A stretch of DNA of 21,600 nucleotides from Nitrospirota bacterium (GCA_021819985.1 JAKAEG010000007.1:1-21600); one strand, 5' to 3'; shown: positions 14,505 through 21,600, counted from the stretch's first letter. Notes: a model not told the origin generated them from the letters alone. Program-made: numbers and translations.

Positions 14505-15710
14505 TCAGCGGTAATATCCGGTTCCGATCACCCACCCGAATGGTTTGAACAGAAGAACATATGATCTTTTTGCTTGAGGCGCGCTCTCCCCTTTCCTGGG
14601 GAAAAGATATTCTACATAGCCTCCTCCAGCTTCTGCTTTTGCTATCAGCTCCTTTATATAAAAAGTTCCGTTGGAGTCCTTGTCTTCAAGCCGGTTTCTC
14701 CCTTCTGCATTCTTCCTGCCGTACAAAACAACATTCACTCCTTCTGTGGTATCAGCCCAGAAATAACCGCCGTCTCCGTAGCGAAGTTCCCGAAGGAGGC
14801 CGGCGCCTAATTTTTTTGCCTGGGCGAGTGTCATCTCTCCATGAACCTGTCTTTCATGGATGGCCTGCAACATGCTTACAGCTGTTTCAACTTCACTCCT
14901 GATAAGCAAATCCTGTGGCGGCACAACCCCTTTTTCTGTCTGCCCAATAGCATAAACCCAGCCGGTCAAAGTGAATCTCTTGAATACGACCCTCCTCTCA
15001 CCATGAAAATCATATGCTACCTCCCCCTCATTTTTGGCCAACATCTCCTGGACAGTTTCCGCCAGACTTTTGCTTCCCATATCGGAAGGATAGGCAAAGA
15101 TCAGCGCAGATTTTTTATGCAGAGACGTCCGTCCCTTCTGATCGAGTGCATAAAAAACAAAATTTCCGGGCAGGGCCATTTTCTCATCCAGCATTTTACT
15201 TATCTGCTCAACCGACAGAGATGCTCCGAGAGCCCCAATGATCTTTCCAGCCCTCCGCACAGGGACCGCGACAATGGCTGTACGCTGACCAGTGGTTTTG
15301 CTGAGGACAAGGTCGCCAGTCACGTCCTTACCCGACATAAGTCCCGGGAAATACTCCCGATCCCGCAGGTTCTGCCCCGTCAAGCCTTTCTCGACTGAGT
15401 AGTAAGAACCATCTGGTCGCGCGAACCACACGGCTGCAGCTTTTACATCTCCCCTGGCGAATTCAGCCAGCACGGGTTTCATTTCATCCCATTTTCCGCT
15501 CCGCACTTCATCAGTGACTGACAAGAGTTTCAGACCGTTCAAAACATTTTCAATATGCCCTTCCCCAAGAGCGGCAAAGGAATTAAGAAAAAGACGCATC
15601 TCCGTCATGTTTACGCCACCGTGTCCCTTGGCTATGGAAACATGATTGCCGGCTGCCGCGGCAGGCATTGAAAGCGCTAACAACAAGACAACCGCCCATA
15701 AGGTCTTCAT
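14505..15710 (-). CDS. Stand-alone periplasmic double Cache-domain protein
   Basis: A 401-residue exported protein with signal peptide MKTLWAVVLLLALSMPAAAA and cleavage after AAA. The first half (about 30-245) is a dCache-like domain with VWFARPDGSYYSVEKGLTGQ, LRDREYFPGLMSGKDVTGDL and VPVRRAGKIIGALGASLSVE. The second (about 270-401) is an sCache_2-like domain with YGDGGYFWADTTEGVNVVLY, YVEYLFPRKG and LLFKPFGWVIGTGYYR. Cache domains bind small ligands and normally sit outside chemoreceptors or kinases. Here no transmembrane helix, HAMP or output domain follows, so it must act as a soluble periplasmic binding protein (inference). The ATG at 15710 has GAGGTG 4 bases upstream and begins the signal peptide; an earlier ATG at 15857 would add 49 unrelated residues. 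It is divergent from the orphan sugar-binding protein gene 215 bases away. Confidence 0.82.
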   Translation of the reverse strand: MKTLWAVVLLLALSMPAAAAGNHVSIAKGHGGVNMTEMRLFLNSFAALGEGHIENVLNGLKLLSVTDEVRSGKWDEMKPVLAEFARGDVKAAAVWFARPDGSYYSVEKGLTGQNLRDREYFPGLMSGKDVTGDLVLSKTTGQRTAIVAVPVRRAGKIIGALGASLSVEQISKMLDEKMALPGNFVFYALDQKGRTSLHKKSALIFAYPSDMGSKSLAETVQEMLAKNEGEVAYDFHGERRVVFKRFTLTGWVYAIGQTEKGVVPPQDLLIRSEVETAVSMLQAIHERQVHGEMTLAQAKKLGAGLLRELRYGDGGYFWADTTEGVNVVLYGRKNAEGRNRLEDKDSNGTFYIKELIAKAEAGGGYVEYLFPRKGESAPQAKRSYVLLFKPFGWVIGTGYYR

Positions 15711-15836
15711 GGTGCACCTCATTTTGATATTTTTCGATGTGCGCAACTGGATTTTGGAGATCATGATAGGATACGCCGCTGACGTCCTCCTTATATCTAA
15801 AGCATACAGGGATATTTGCCCGCGATGAACCCAATA

Positions 15837-15865
15837 TTGACAGTTTCCGTTCCGCACGATAAGTT
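15837..15865 (+). promoter_or_regulatory. Promoter candidate for the periplasmic binding protein gene
   Basis: Perfect -35 TTGACA (15837-15842), 17 bases, weak -10 TAAGTT (15860-15865), in the 215-base divergent gap between the Cache and binding-protein genes. A TGTAAT at 15865-15870 is a better -10 but spaced 22 bases. Confidence 0.35.
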
Positions 15866-15925
15866 GTAATCAGAACAGTTCATTTCCCAGGTGTTCCTGT
15901 AAAGAAATAAGCAAAAGGAAAAGAG

Positions 15926-16048
15926 ATGAAAAAAAGTCCGCTGGCGCTGCTCTTTTTGTTCGTTTTCTGTTTGTTCCCGATAGCCGGTTCGACACCATGT
16001 TCATACTGGAAGCCCCTGATGACGAAGCTGACTTTAGGAGGACTCTAA
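15926..16048 (+). other. Out-of-frame signal peptide of the binding-protein gene
   Basis: AAAGGA precedes ATG 15926 by about 6 bases. The frame encodes the textbook signal peptide MKKSPLALLFLFVFCLFPIA followed by GS, then stops at TAA 16046. The binding-protein body starts one frame away from 15997 or earlier. An A7 run lies at codons 2-3, but shifting there would destroy the signal, so the frame change must lie between about 15985 and 16045. Confidence 0.65.
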
Positions 16049-16956
16049 AAGTGGCAGCAGCACTTCGATTCATCATTATCCCGAAAGTCGCTCATCCCTG
16101 GTTCGACGAAGTAAATAATGGTGCACAGGCCCAGGCGGAAATATTAAGCCGTGAATTTGGCACCGAGATCGTGGTCGACTATATGCCGCCATCAATTTGC
16201 GACGTCACCCAACAGAACGCGATTCTGGATAAGGCCGCCATAAGCCGTCCGACTGGCATCGCTGTAGATCCGGTTGACGCCGTAAGCCATATGACGGCCA
16301 TAAATCGCATAAGGGATCAGGCTATTCCGGTAGTCCTTTTCGACTCGCCATCACCAGATGCCAGCATCACCAGTATTGGCAACAACTTTACGCAGCAGGG
16401 AATCATTGCTGCCGAGCGCCTCGGCAAGCTTATTGGATACGCTGGCAAAGTGGCTGTAATGCAGGGACATCCCACGGCGCCAAACCATAAAGAACGATTC
16501 GAAGCGCAGATAGCTGCATTAAGGAAGTATGCCGGCATAACTGTTGTTGACGGCGGCATTGACAATGACGACATTGAGACTGCTCGCCAACAGGCTTCGG
16601 CTGTTCTCGAATCGCATCCGGATCTAAGTGGTTATTTGTGCTGCGATGCGTCCGGTCCGATAGGCATAGCAACCGCTATCAAAAAGGCTGGGAAGACGGG
16701 TAAAGTGAAAGTAGTCGGCATGGATGGGATCAAGCCCATACTCGATGCAATAAAAGAAGGTATAATTGATTCCACCTCGGCAACCATTCCGAGGGTGCAA
16801 GGCTCGATGTCAGTGCTGATGTTGTGGCAGGCCTCTTTGGGCATTCGGCTGCCTCATGCTATTGATACAGGCATTGACGTGATCACACAGGAGAATGTGG
16901 ATATGTTTCTTGCCGATGAGTCTAACTACCCCATATTTCAACGGACCGGCAAATAA
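15997..16956 (+). CDS. Orphan sugar-type periplasmic binding protein (frameshifted N-terminus)
   Basis: A periplasmic binding protein of the Peripla_BP_4 / LacI-like class (ribose- or rhamnose-type). The body opens FIIIPKVAHPWFDEVNNGAQ, which is family-typical, then SRPTGIAVDPVDAV, IPVVLFDSPSPDASITSIGN, DLSGYLCCDASGPIGIATAI and the closing GIDVITQENVDMFLADESNY. The 319 residues from ATG 15997 lack both a signal peptide and a Shine-Dalgarno. The signal lies in the other frame upstream (15926), so the intact ancestral gene was 15926-16956 with one indel (real decay, sequencing error or recoding). No ABC ATPase or permease is adjacent, so transport with a distant system or ligand sensing are both possible. 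Divergent partner: the Cache protein. Confidence 0.78.
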   Translation: MFILEAPDDEADFRRTLKVAAALRFIIIPKVAHPWFDEVNNGAQAQAEILSREFGTEIVVDYMPPSICDVTQQNAILDKAAISRPTGIAVDPVDAVSHMTAINRIRDQAIPVVLFDSPSPDASITSIGNNFTQQGIIAAERLGKLIGYAGKVAVMQGHPTAPNHKERFEAQIAALRKYAGITVVDGGIDNDDIETARQQASAVLESHPDLSGYLCCDASGPIGIATAIKKAGKTGKVKVVGMDGIKPILDAIKEGIIDSTSATIPRVQGSMSVLMLWQASLGIRLPHAIDTGIDVITQENVDMFLADESNYPIFQRTGK

Positions 16957-17019
16957 TTGTTTTTTAACCCTTTTTTGATACTGTTGCACTTGCTCTCACT
17001 GCCCCTTCAAGGACGGATG

Positions 17020-17439
17020 TCAGGGCATCTCGCCCCGGATCCGCTTGGATTTTAACTTTGCAAAATTGTTTTTTGCGAGTATCTTGCGGACCTGCTCTCT
17101 GACATCCACCCACACCGGATGGACGATACACGAATCGCTCCGGGAACAGAGTCTTTTATCAATTGCACATATATTCATCGCTACCGGCCCCTGAACGGCC
17201 TCCACTACGCATAGGAAACTGATAAGGGCGGGCTTTTTTGCAAGCTCAAACCCGCCGTTCACCCCCCGGTGGGACTTGACAATGGACGCACTGGCAAGCT
17301 TCTGAAGTATCTTTGCTATGAAATCCTTGGGCGCTGACGTTGCCCTAGATATCTCTTCGATCGCTACTATCTCTCCGGGCCTCTGCGCAAGGTGGCATAC
17401 GCACCGTATGGCGTAATCGGTCTCTCTTGTTATCTGCAC
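17020..17439 (-). CDS. Rrf2-family Fe-S transcriptional regulator
   Basis: A 139-residue Rrf2 regulator. The N-terminus VQITRETDYAIRCVCHLAQR is the family signature, followed by winged-HTH helix SAPKDFIAKILQKLASASIV and the wing HRGVNGGFELAKKP. Cysteines 91, 98 and 104 (C-x6-C-x5-C) lie where IscR and NsrR ligate an Fe-S cluster, so redox, iron or nitric-oxide sensing is plausible. I chose GTG at 17439: the GGGGTG about 8 bases upstream is a fair ribosome site and this is where family proteins begin. The longer open frame to 17607 would add about 56 low-complexity residues overlapping the luxR-type gene's stop. It lies 130 bases downstream of the LuxR-type gene on the same strand. Confidence 0.88.
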   Translation of the reverse strand: MQITRETDYAIRCVCHLAQRPGEIVAIEEISRATSAPKDFIAKILQKLASASIVKSHRGVNGGFELAKKPALISFLCVVEAVQGPVAMNICAIDKRLCSRSDSCIVHPVWVDVREQVRKILAKNNFAKLKSKRIRGEMP

Positions 17440-17486
17440 TTCATCCGCACCCCGCTTTTGTTTTTGGGCATCAGTATTGGCCTTTC

Positions 17487-17511
17487 CCTCCCCCGCCCCT
17501 GCCGGGGAAGG
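17487..17511 (-). repeat. GC-rich hairpin between the LuxR and Rrf2 genes
   Basis: On the plus strand CCTCCCCC (17487-17494), 9-base loop, GGGGAAGG (17504-17511). The minus-strand RNA forms all 8 pairs with one G-U wobble. No U-tract follows; it may be a weak terminator or an intergenic repeat of the GC-rich type common between genes. Confidence 0.35.
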
Positions 17512-17569
17512 ACTCCGAAGGTTGAAGCCGGTCAAACTCCGCAAATAATTATGCCGGTCCTCCCCTTTT

Positions 17570-18571
17570 TCATTCAATACCGCGCAGCCCGAGGGCCTTG
17601 GCGGCAAGTTCGCCCCTTCGCCTTATTTCGAACTTGCCGAATATGTTGATCAGGTGGCCTTTCACCGTCTGTTCGCGGATAAAAAGCCTTTCCGCAATCC
17701 CCCGGTTGGAATGGCCCTGGATGACAAGCACCGCGATCTCTTTTTCCCGGTGGCTCAATTTGAAGCGGTCAAGCCCTAGATCCAGCCTGTGTACAGGCGG
17801 AGCAGGCTCCAGGAGTATGAATTTCCCTTTTTTTCGGTTGCACAGCGGCACGGTGCGCACCCGGAACGTTCGGGCGCCGTTTTTAAAAAAAGCCGCTCCG
17901 GGACCGAAACCGGGGTCCGGGACATGTTCCAGGGCGGCGCCACGTATGGCCTGCCTGGCCGCATCATTCATAAAAACAGGCGAGCCTGCTTCATCTGTCA
18001 TGATCACGCCGCAGGACTCTTTGAGAGGATCCCTGCCGCCGATCAAATACATATTGTGAATGGAGTTGGCCAGATGAGGCAGCAGGATATTCACAATCTC
18101 CCGGTCCCGGCTACTGAAATCGCGCTCATGCCTCTGCCGGTTGATAATAAATATCCCGGCCATATCACCCTGCGCCTTGAGCCATGCGCCAAGCGCATAA
18201 AAGACCGAGGCAACAGGAAGCAGGAAGTCACAGGCGAACTCGGTGTTGATCAGTCCCGGCACCAGGTCGGTGATCCGCGCCGCCTCGTTAAAATGATGCT
18301 TAAACCATCCGTTGGACATGAACGGGTCCCCCAACGCATAGTGGGAGAGATAAGTGAGCATGGACTCCTCGGTGTTGTTGAATATCTCGTATCCGGCGAA
18401 ATGGAATTCTCTTGTCTTGGGGTCCGCGGAAACGAACACCGCGCTGTTGATACCGATAAACCTGCGGAGCTCATCGCAAACAGTCAGGACCATCGCCTTT
18501 TGATCACGTATGGAATAAATGGCGTCGATTATCCCGATCACCTTCCTGTAATCTTTGCCGGACAGAGCCAT
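17570..18571 (-). CDS. LuxR-family response regulator-like transcription factor with GAF-like sensor
   Basis: A 333-residue protein. The N-terminal part (about 10-175) looks like a GAF/sensor domain: LTVCDELRRFIGINSAVFVS, FYALGAWLKAQGDMAGIFII and DFSSRDREIVNILLPHLANS. The middle (about 185-260) contains a short PAS-like SCGVIMTDEAGSPVFMNDAA. The C-terminal helix-turn-helix (about 272-333) is of LuxR type: LSHREKEIAVLVIQGHSNRG, IAERLFIREQTVKGHLINIF and KFEIRRRGELAAKALG. There is no receiver domain or membrane segment, so it should be a one-component cytoplasmic sensor-regulator. ATG 18571 has GGGGAGGG 7 bases upstream. A promoter with an embedded palindrome lies at 18712-18738. It is divergent from the GGDEF-EAL gene, a plausible target (inference). 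Confidence 0.88.
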   Translation of the reverse strand: MALSGKDYRKVIGIIDAIYSIRDQKAMVLTVCDELRRFIGINSAVFVSADPKTREFHFAGYEIFNNTEESMLTYLSHYALGDPFMSNGWFKHHFNEAARITDLVPGLINTEFACDFLLPVASVFYALGAWLKAQGDMAGIFIINRQRHERDFSSRDREIVNILLPHLANSIHNMYLIGGRDPLKESCGVIMTDEAGSPVFMNDAARQAIRGAALEHVPDPGFGPGAAFFKNGARTFRVRTVPLCNRKKGKFILLEPAPPVHRLDLGLDRFKLSHREKEIAVLVIQGHSNRGIAERLFIREQTVKGHLINIFGKFEIRRRGELAAKALGLRGIE

Positions 18572-18711
18572 CAGGCAGCCCTCCCCAAGCCGCCTGAATT
18601 CAAGGCTGGCAAGCGTTCAACAGCTTCTCTAAGGGTTGCGCCTTTGCTGATCTGGAGCAGTTTAAATTCAACGCACATCACATTCAAAAAAACCGGACCT
18701 TCTTTATCTTG

Positions 18712-18738
18712 ATTCTAACATATGGGCATATTTGTCAA
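18712..18738 (-). promoter_or_regulatory. LuxR-type gene promoter with embedded palindrome
   Basis: Minus strand: TTGACA (18733-18738), 15-base spacer, TAGAAT (18712-18717). The spacer holds a 12-base inverted repeat ATATG-GG-CATAT (18720-18731), suggesting repressor or activator binding, perhaps autoregulation. Confidence 0.45.
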
Positions 18739-18802
18739 GTGCCCTATTTTTTATTAAACCATTTCCCGTGATTAAAATAACCCAACGAAAGTAGGATTTC
18801 TT

Positions 18803-18830
18803 TTGAAAATTTCTATGATATAGTTATCAT
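18803..18830 (+). promoter_or_regulatory. Promoter with overlapping palindrome before GGDEF-EAL
   Basis: TTGAAA (18803-18808), 16 bases, TATCAT (18825-18830). ATGATA (18815-18820) and TATCAT (18825-18830) form a perfect 6-base inverted repeat overlapping the -10, which looks like an operator. Transcription would start near 18837, immediately before the structured leader at 18843. Confidence 0.4.
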
Positions 18831-18842
18831 CAGCGAAAAAAA

Positions 18843-19018
18843 TACGGGGCGGCAAACGGCCCTCCGGCGGCAAACTTTTCAATGGCGGCCGGCGGCATGG
18901 ATTTATTGGCAAAGCGCGAGACCCGTAAAAAACAGGACAAAAAAATCCTTTTTACTGAGCGGCAGGGCGCCAAAAGCAATACAAATCTGAGGGGGCTGAA
19001 AACCTGTATTGCAAGCGC
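18843..19018 (+). ncRNA. Structured 5' leader of the GGDEF-EAL gene (candidate cis-regulatory RNA)
   Basis: Outer stem TACGGG (18843-18848) with CCCGTA (18922-18927), enclosing GC-rich sequence with two copies of CGGCAAAC. GTAAAA (from 18925) can instead pair with TTTTAC (to 18955) in a hairpin with AGGA/TCCT, so the two stems share GTA and exclude each other. A further hairpin GCAATACA (18976-18983) with TGTATTGC (19005-19012), flanked by GCGC on both sides, follows. It does not fit the c-di-GMP-I consensus that I recall. Judged by eye only. Confidence 0.35.
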
Positions 19019-19073
19019 TTTAAAAAAGGAAAGATTCTTCCAGCCTCCGCTATAAAGGCCGGTTGTATGAAAA

Positions 19074-21455
19074 ATGCGAGGGGGCATGAGGCTCATCTTT
19101 AAAATTTTAGGGAGTGCGGAAAAGGCAATGCTGAGCTACGCCGGGGAGCCCCTGGCCAGGACGGTCTTAAGGAAACAGTACAGGCTTAAGTCTTTTGTCT
19201 GCGTGTCCACTCTCGTTGTTTCCTTTCTGAGCTTCAATCTTGCTCTTCTGATCGCATTTTTCATATTCACTCGCGAAGCCCGGCCGCGCATCCCTCTTCA
19301 TGCGGAGACAAATACGGAAATCGTTGGTTACGGGCGCGGCGTGCAGGCTCAGAAAATAATGGCAGGGCCCATCGCGGCAGCCTCAATGGGCCGCATAAAA
19401 AGAAAGTTCACCTTTTTTTTCCTGCTTCTGTCCCCGATACCGTTTATTATGGCTGGCATCATATCTAACGTGCTCAAAGCGAAGATAGACTGTTCAACGA
19501 GGCTGTTTCACGAAAAGATACGCGATATAAGCAGCGTAAGCGACCTGACAAGGCTGGTCATGGACAGCTCGAGTTCGTGCATAGGTTTCGTGGAATTCAA
19601 CGCCATCCTTAATGAGCTGGCATACTTCGCAACGAAAATAAGGGATGTGGCAGTGGACAGAAAGACACTTGAGTTCGATCTCCAGGTGCTGGAAAAATTC
19701 GTCATCACTTCTGAAGTGGTGAAAGACTGGAAGGAACACGTACACCGGCTGCTGTGCGAGATCAACAAGGCGATAGACGCGAACGTGCTCTTTTCCATCT
19801 TTCAGGTCAACAATGAGCTTTACGATCTTGATATATTCTGGTCCGGCACGCCGGCGGACGGGATAAGGGAGGCCGTTGAACAAATCATCCGCAGGGAGGT
19901 CACAAGCGTATGTGCCGGCATCGGAAACTCACCCGCCCTCATGGTCAACCATAATATTACGCCAGGGTCCTTGACTCATGCGGCCATGAATGAAGCGGAC
20001 ATAGCGATGCAGACAAAATCCCTGATGATCCAAAACCCCAATATTCAGGGAATAGTCGGGATAGGCGTGCATCCGGCACTGGCAAACGACCCCGTACGGT
20101 CGCTTGCGGTTGACGGCATATTGACCACACTTTTGAATGTTATCGGGTCTATCAAGGCCATCTCAAAGTACACAAGGGACCTTGAATATTACGCGACGAG
20201 AGACCCCCTTGCCAACCTTTACAACCAGAGGCTGTTCTGGGAACTTCTGGGGTATGAGATCGGCAGGGCGGACCGGTATGGATACAAGTTCGCAGTGCTT
20301 GTAATAGACCTGGACAACTTCAAGAATATCAACGACTCGCACGGGTATATCGTTGGGGACCGTTTCCTCGTGGAGATCGCCGCTGAAATGCAAAAAGCCC
20401 TGCGTACCGGCGATATCCTCTCAAGATACGGCGGCGACGAATTTGCCGCTATTCTTCAGGACGCTAACGAGGAGCAGGCCTTTTTTGTTGCGGACAGGCT
20501 AAGGGAGAACATAAGCGGATTATCTTTTCCCACACTTGACGGGGTTAAGGTCAAGGCCACTGTTTCCATCGGCTTTGCCGTTTACCCTATTCACGCCACA
20601 ACCACGAAGGACCTTTTTCTGTTTGCCGACAACATGATGTACAAGGCTAAAAGCCAAGGCAAGGACACTATCATCGTCCCCACCGAAGAGGACATTGTCG
20701 AGGTATTCAGGGCGGCAGGGGAAATGACCGTGGTTCTCACGAGGGCACTGGAAGAAGGAAGGATCATCCCCTATTTTCAGCCGATCATCAACGTGGAGAC
20801 AGGCAGGATCGAATGCCATGAGGTCTTATGCAGGCTCCAGACGGACAACGGCATTATGGCCGCCGGGGAGTTCATTGAGATCGCAGAGAGGCTAGCTGTG
20901 GTAAGCAAGCTGGACCTTATGGTCATGGAAAAGGCATTCCGGAAGGTGCAGGAAGACGGTTATGACGGATGCCTTTTTGTCAATCTGTCGCCCAAGTCCC
21001 TCATCCTGCGGGAATTCATTCCAAGCGTCCTTGGCCTGACAAAAAAGTACAATATAGACCACAGTTCGATCGTGTTTGAGATTACCGAAAGAGACACGGT
21101 CAAGAACATCTCCCTCCTGGAGAAGTTCGTCAGGAACCTGAAAGCAGAGGGTTTCAATTTCGCGATCGACGATTTCGGGTCCGGTTTTTCATCATTCCAG
21201 TACATTAAGCGGTTCCCTATCGACTACGTTAAGATCGAAGGGGAATTCATAAAGAACATGATCTCTGATGCCAGGGACATGGCGATGGTGAAGGCCATGG
21301 TTGCCCTGTGCAGGGAATTCGGCATCAAGACAGTTGCCGAATACGTGGAGGATGAAAATATCATGAGGGCCGTAAGGCAGGCAGGGATCGCTTATGATCA
21401 AGGCTACTATATCGGCAGACCCGGCAGGGATTTTTACGGCAGTAAAAAACAATGA
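19074..21455 (+). CDS. Membrane GAF-GGDEF-EAL c-di-GMP synthase/phosphodiesterase
   Basis: A 793-residue enzyme that makes and/or breaks cyclic di-GMP. Two transmembrane helices (about 40-65 and 111-133) flank a cytoplasm- or periplasm-facing loop. A GAF-like domain (about 190-370) precedes the GGDEF domain, which has intact GGDEF at 453-457 and an RTGD inhibitory I-site (R444, D447), so cyclase activity with feedback inhibition is expected. The EAL domain has EVL at 583-585, NLSPKSL, ITE, paired D699-D700 in DDFG, K720 and AEYVE, so most catalytic residues are present. Normally KID, the motif here is KIE (E722). ATG 19074 lacks a clear Shine-Dalgarno; ATG 19086 follows GAGGGG by only 2 bases, so the start is uncertain. 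It is divergent from the LuxR-type gene, and the gene after it overlaps by ATGA. Confidence 0.93.
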   Translation: MRGGMRLIFKILGSAEKAMLSYAGEPLARTVLRKQYRLKSFVCVSTLVVSFLSFNLALLIAFFIFTREARPRIPLHAETNTEIVGYGRGVQAQKIMAGPIAAASMGRIKRKFTFFFLLLSPIPFIMAGIISNVLKAKIDCSTRLFHEKIRDISSVSDLTRLVMDSSSSCIGFVEFNAILNELAYFATKIRDVAVDRKTLEFDLQVLEKFVITSEVVKDWKEHVHRLLCEINKAIDANVLFSIFQVNNELYDLDIFWSGTPADGIREAVEQIIRREVTSVCAGIGNSPALMVNHNITPGSLTHAAMNEADIAMQTKSLMIQNPNIQGIVGIGVHPALANDPVRSLAVDGILTTLLNVIGSIKAISKYTRDLEYYATRDPLANLYNQRLFWELLGYEIGRADRYGYKFAVLVIDLDNFKNINDSHGYIVGDRFLVEIAAEMQKALRTGDILSRYGGDEFAAILQDANEEQAFFVADRLRENISGLSFPTLDGVKVKATVSIGFAVYPIHATTTKDLFLFADNMMYKAKSQGKDTIIVPTEEDIVEVFRAAGEMTVVLTRALEEGRIIPYFQPIINVETGRIECHEVLCRLQTDNGIMAAGEFIEIAERLAVVSKLDLMVMEKAFRKVQEDGYDGCLFVNLSPKSLILREFIPSVLGLTKKYNIDHSSIVFEITERDTVKNISLLEKFVRNLKAEGFNFAIDDFGSGFSSFQYIKRFPIDYVKIEGEFIKNMISDARDMAMVKAMVALCREFGIKTVAEYVEDENIMRAVRQAGIAYDQGYYIGRPGRDFYGSKKQ

Positions 21456-21562
21456 CCCGCCGTCGCCCGAAAACCGGTCTCAAGCCGCAACGCACCATCG
21501 GCATGCTGGCTGAAACGAGAGGGAAATATAGTGTCCGAACGCACTTACGTAGTCGCCGTTGA
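21452..21562 (+). CDS. Short ORF overlapping the GGDEF-EAL stop (hypothetical)
   Basis: ATG 21452 overlaps the GGDEF-EAL stop as ATGA, which favours translational coupling. The 36 codons read MTRRRPKTGLKPQRTIGMLA onward to TGA 21560-21562. PQRTIGMLAETRGKY recalls the opening of LacI-type ligand-binding domains, but the ORF ends too soon, so it may be spurious or the broken start of such a gene. Confidence 0.25.
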   Translation: MTRRRPKTGLKPQRTIGMLAETRGKYSVRTHLRSRR

Positions 21563-21600
21563 TGGCAACGCATATGACAGGATCGGGTTTTTGGAAGCCG
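21531..21600 (+). CDS. Start of a further protein (partial, unidentified)
   Basis: GTG at 21531 follows AGAGGG (21518-21523) with about 7-base spacing and opens SERTYVVAVDGNAYDRIGFL, running off the right edge after 23 codons. VVAVDG vaguely recalls the start of universal-stress-type domains, but too little is visible to name it. It is in a different frame from the ORF beginning at 21452 and lies in the same operon direction as the GGDEF-EAL gene. Confidence 0.35.
   Translation, partial: MSERTYVVAVDGNAYDRIGFLEA

Noticed and set aside
18843..18927. Identification of the leader as a c-di-GMP-I (GEMM) riboswitch
   Set aside because: GGCAAAC and GGCAAAG are suggestive, but the expected order of the two conserved loops and the tetraloop-receptor stems are absent.
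18830..19096. Minus-strand open frame across the leader region
   Set aside because: Arg/Pro/Phe-rich, no family signature, and better explained by structured noncoding sequence.

Overview
The window looks like chromosomal DNA of a Gram-negative, diderm bacterium. Evidence for this is a lipoprotein, several periplasmic proteins, a very large AsmA/DUF748 envelope protein and GGDEF-EAL signalling. The mix (a dnaJ-hspR-clpB operon, a DUF748 protein with an OmpA-like tail, DUF5670 and Thivi_2564-type mini membrane proteins, an Rrf2 regulator) suggests Desulfobacterota or Nitrospirota. That placement is inference from gene content, not a computed taxonomy.

Layout. (1) 1-1586, minus strand: rlmB, then tRNA-Thr(UGU), tRNA-Tyr(GUA), tRNA-Gly(UCC), tRNA-Thr(GGU) and the first 37 codons of tuf (EF-Tu). 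This is the ancient thrU-tyrU-glyT-thrT-tufB order; a strong promoter pair lies between rlmB and the first tRNA. (2) 1636-6048, plus strand: a heat-shock operon dnaJ, hspR (MerR family), clpB. A HAIR-like inverted repeat overlaps the -35 box of a consensus sigma-70 promoter, and two long hairpins follow clpB. tRNA-Leu(CAG) comes next. (3) 6469-9764, plus strand: an accessory envelope-stress set with a DUF4197 exported protein, a 49-residue DUF5670 (lmo0937-type) membrane protein, a BON-domain lipoprotein, a 63-residue Thivi_2564-type membrane protein and an exported protein of uncharacterised family. A small frameshifted secreted-peptide gene and a short apparent tyrosine-recombinase fossil suggest turnover here. 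(4) 9784-13434, minus strand: a giant DUF748/AsmA-like protein with an OmpA-like C-terminus. (5) 13435-14504: an AT-rich stretch with one small DUF3147-like membrane protein and a bidirectional terminator.

(6) 14505-21600: a sensory region. A stand-alone periplasmic double-Cache protein (minus) is divergent from an orphan sugar-type periplasmic binding protein (plus). The binding protein's signal peptide lies in a different reading frame from its body. An Rrf2 Fe-S-type regulator and a LuxR-type regulator (both minus) follow. The LuxR gene is divergent from a membrane GAF-GGDEF-EAL protein, across a 500-base intergenic region with operator-like palindromes and an apparently structured leader RNA. 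The most interesting leads are the HspR/HAIR-controlled dnaJ-hspR-clpB operon, the structured leader before the c-di-GMP enzyme, and the orphan ligand-binding/Cache pair without transporter or transducer.
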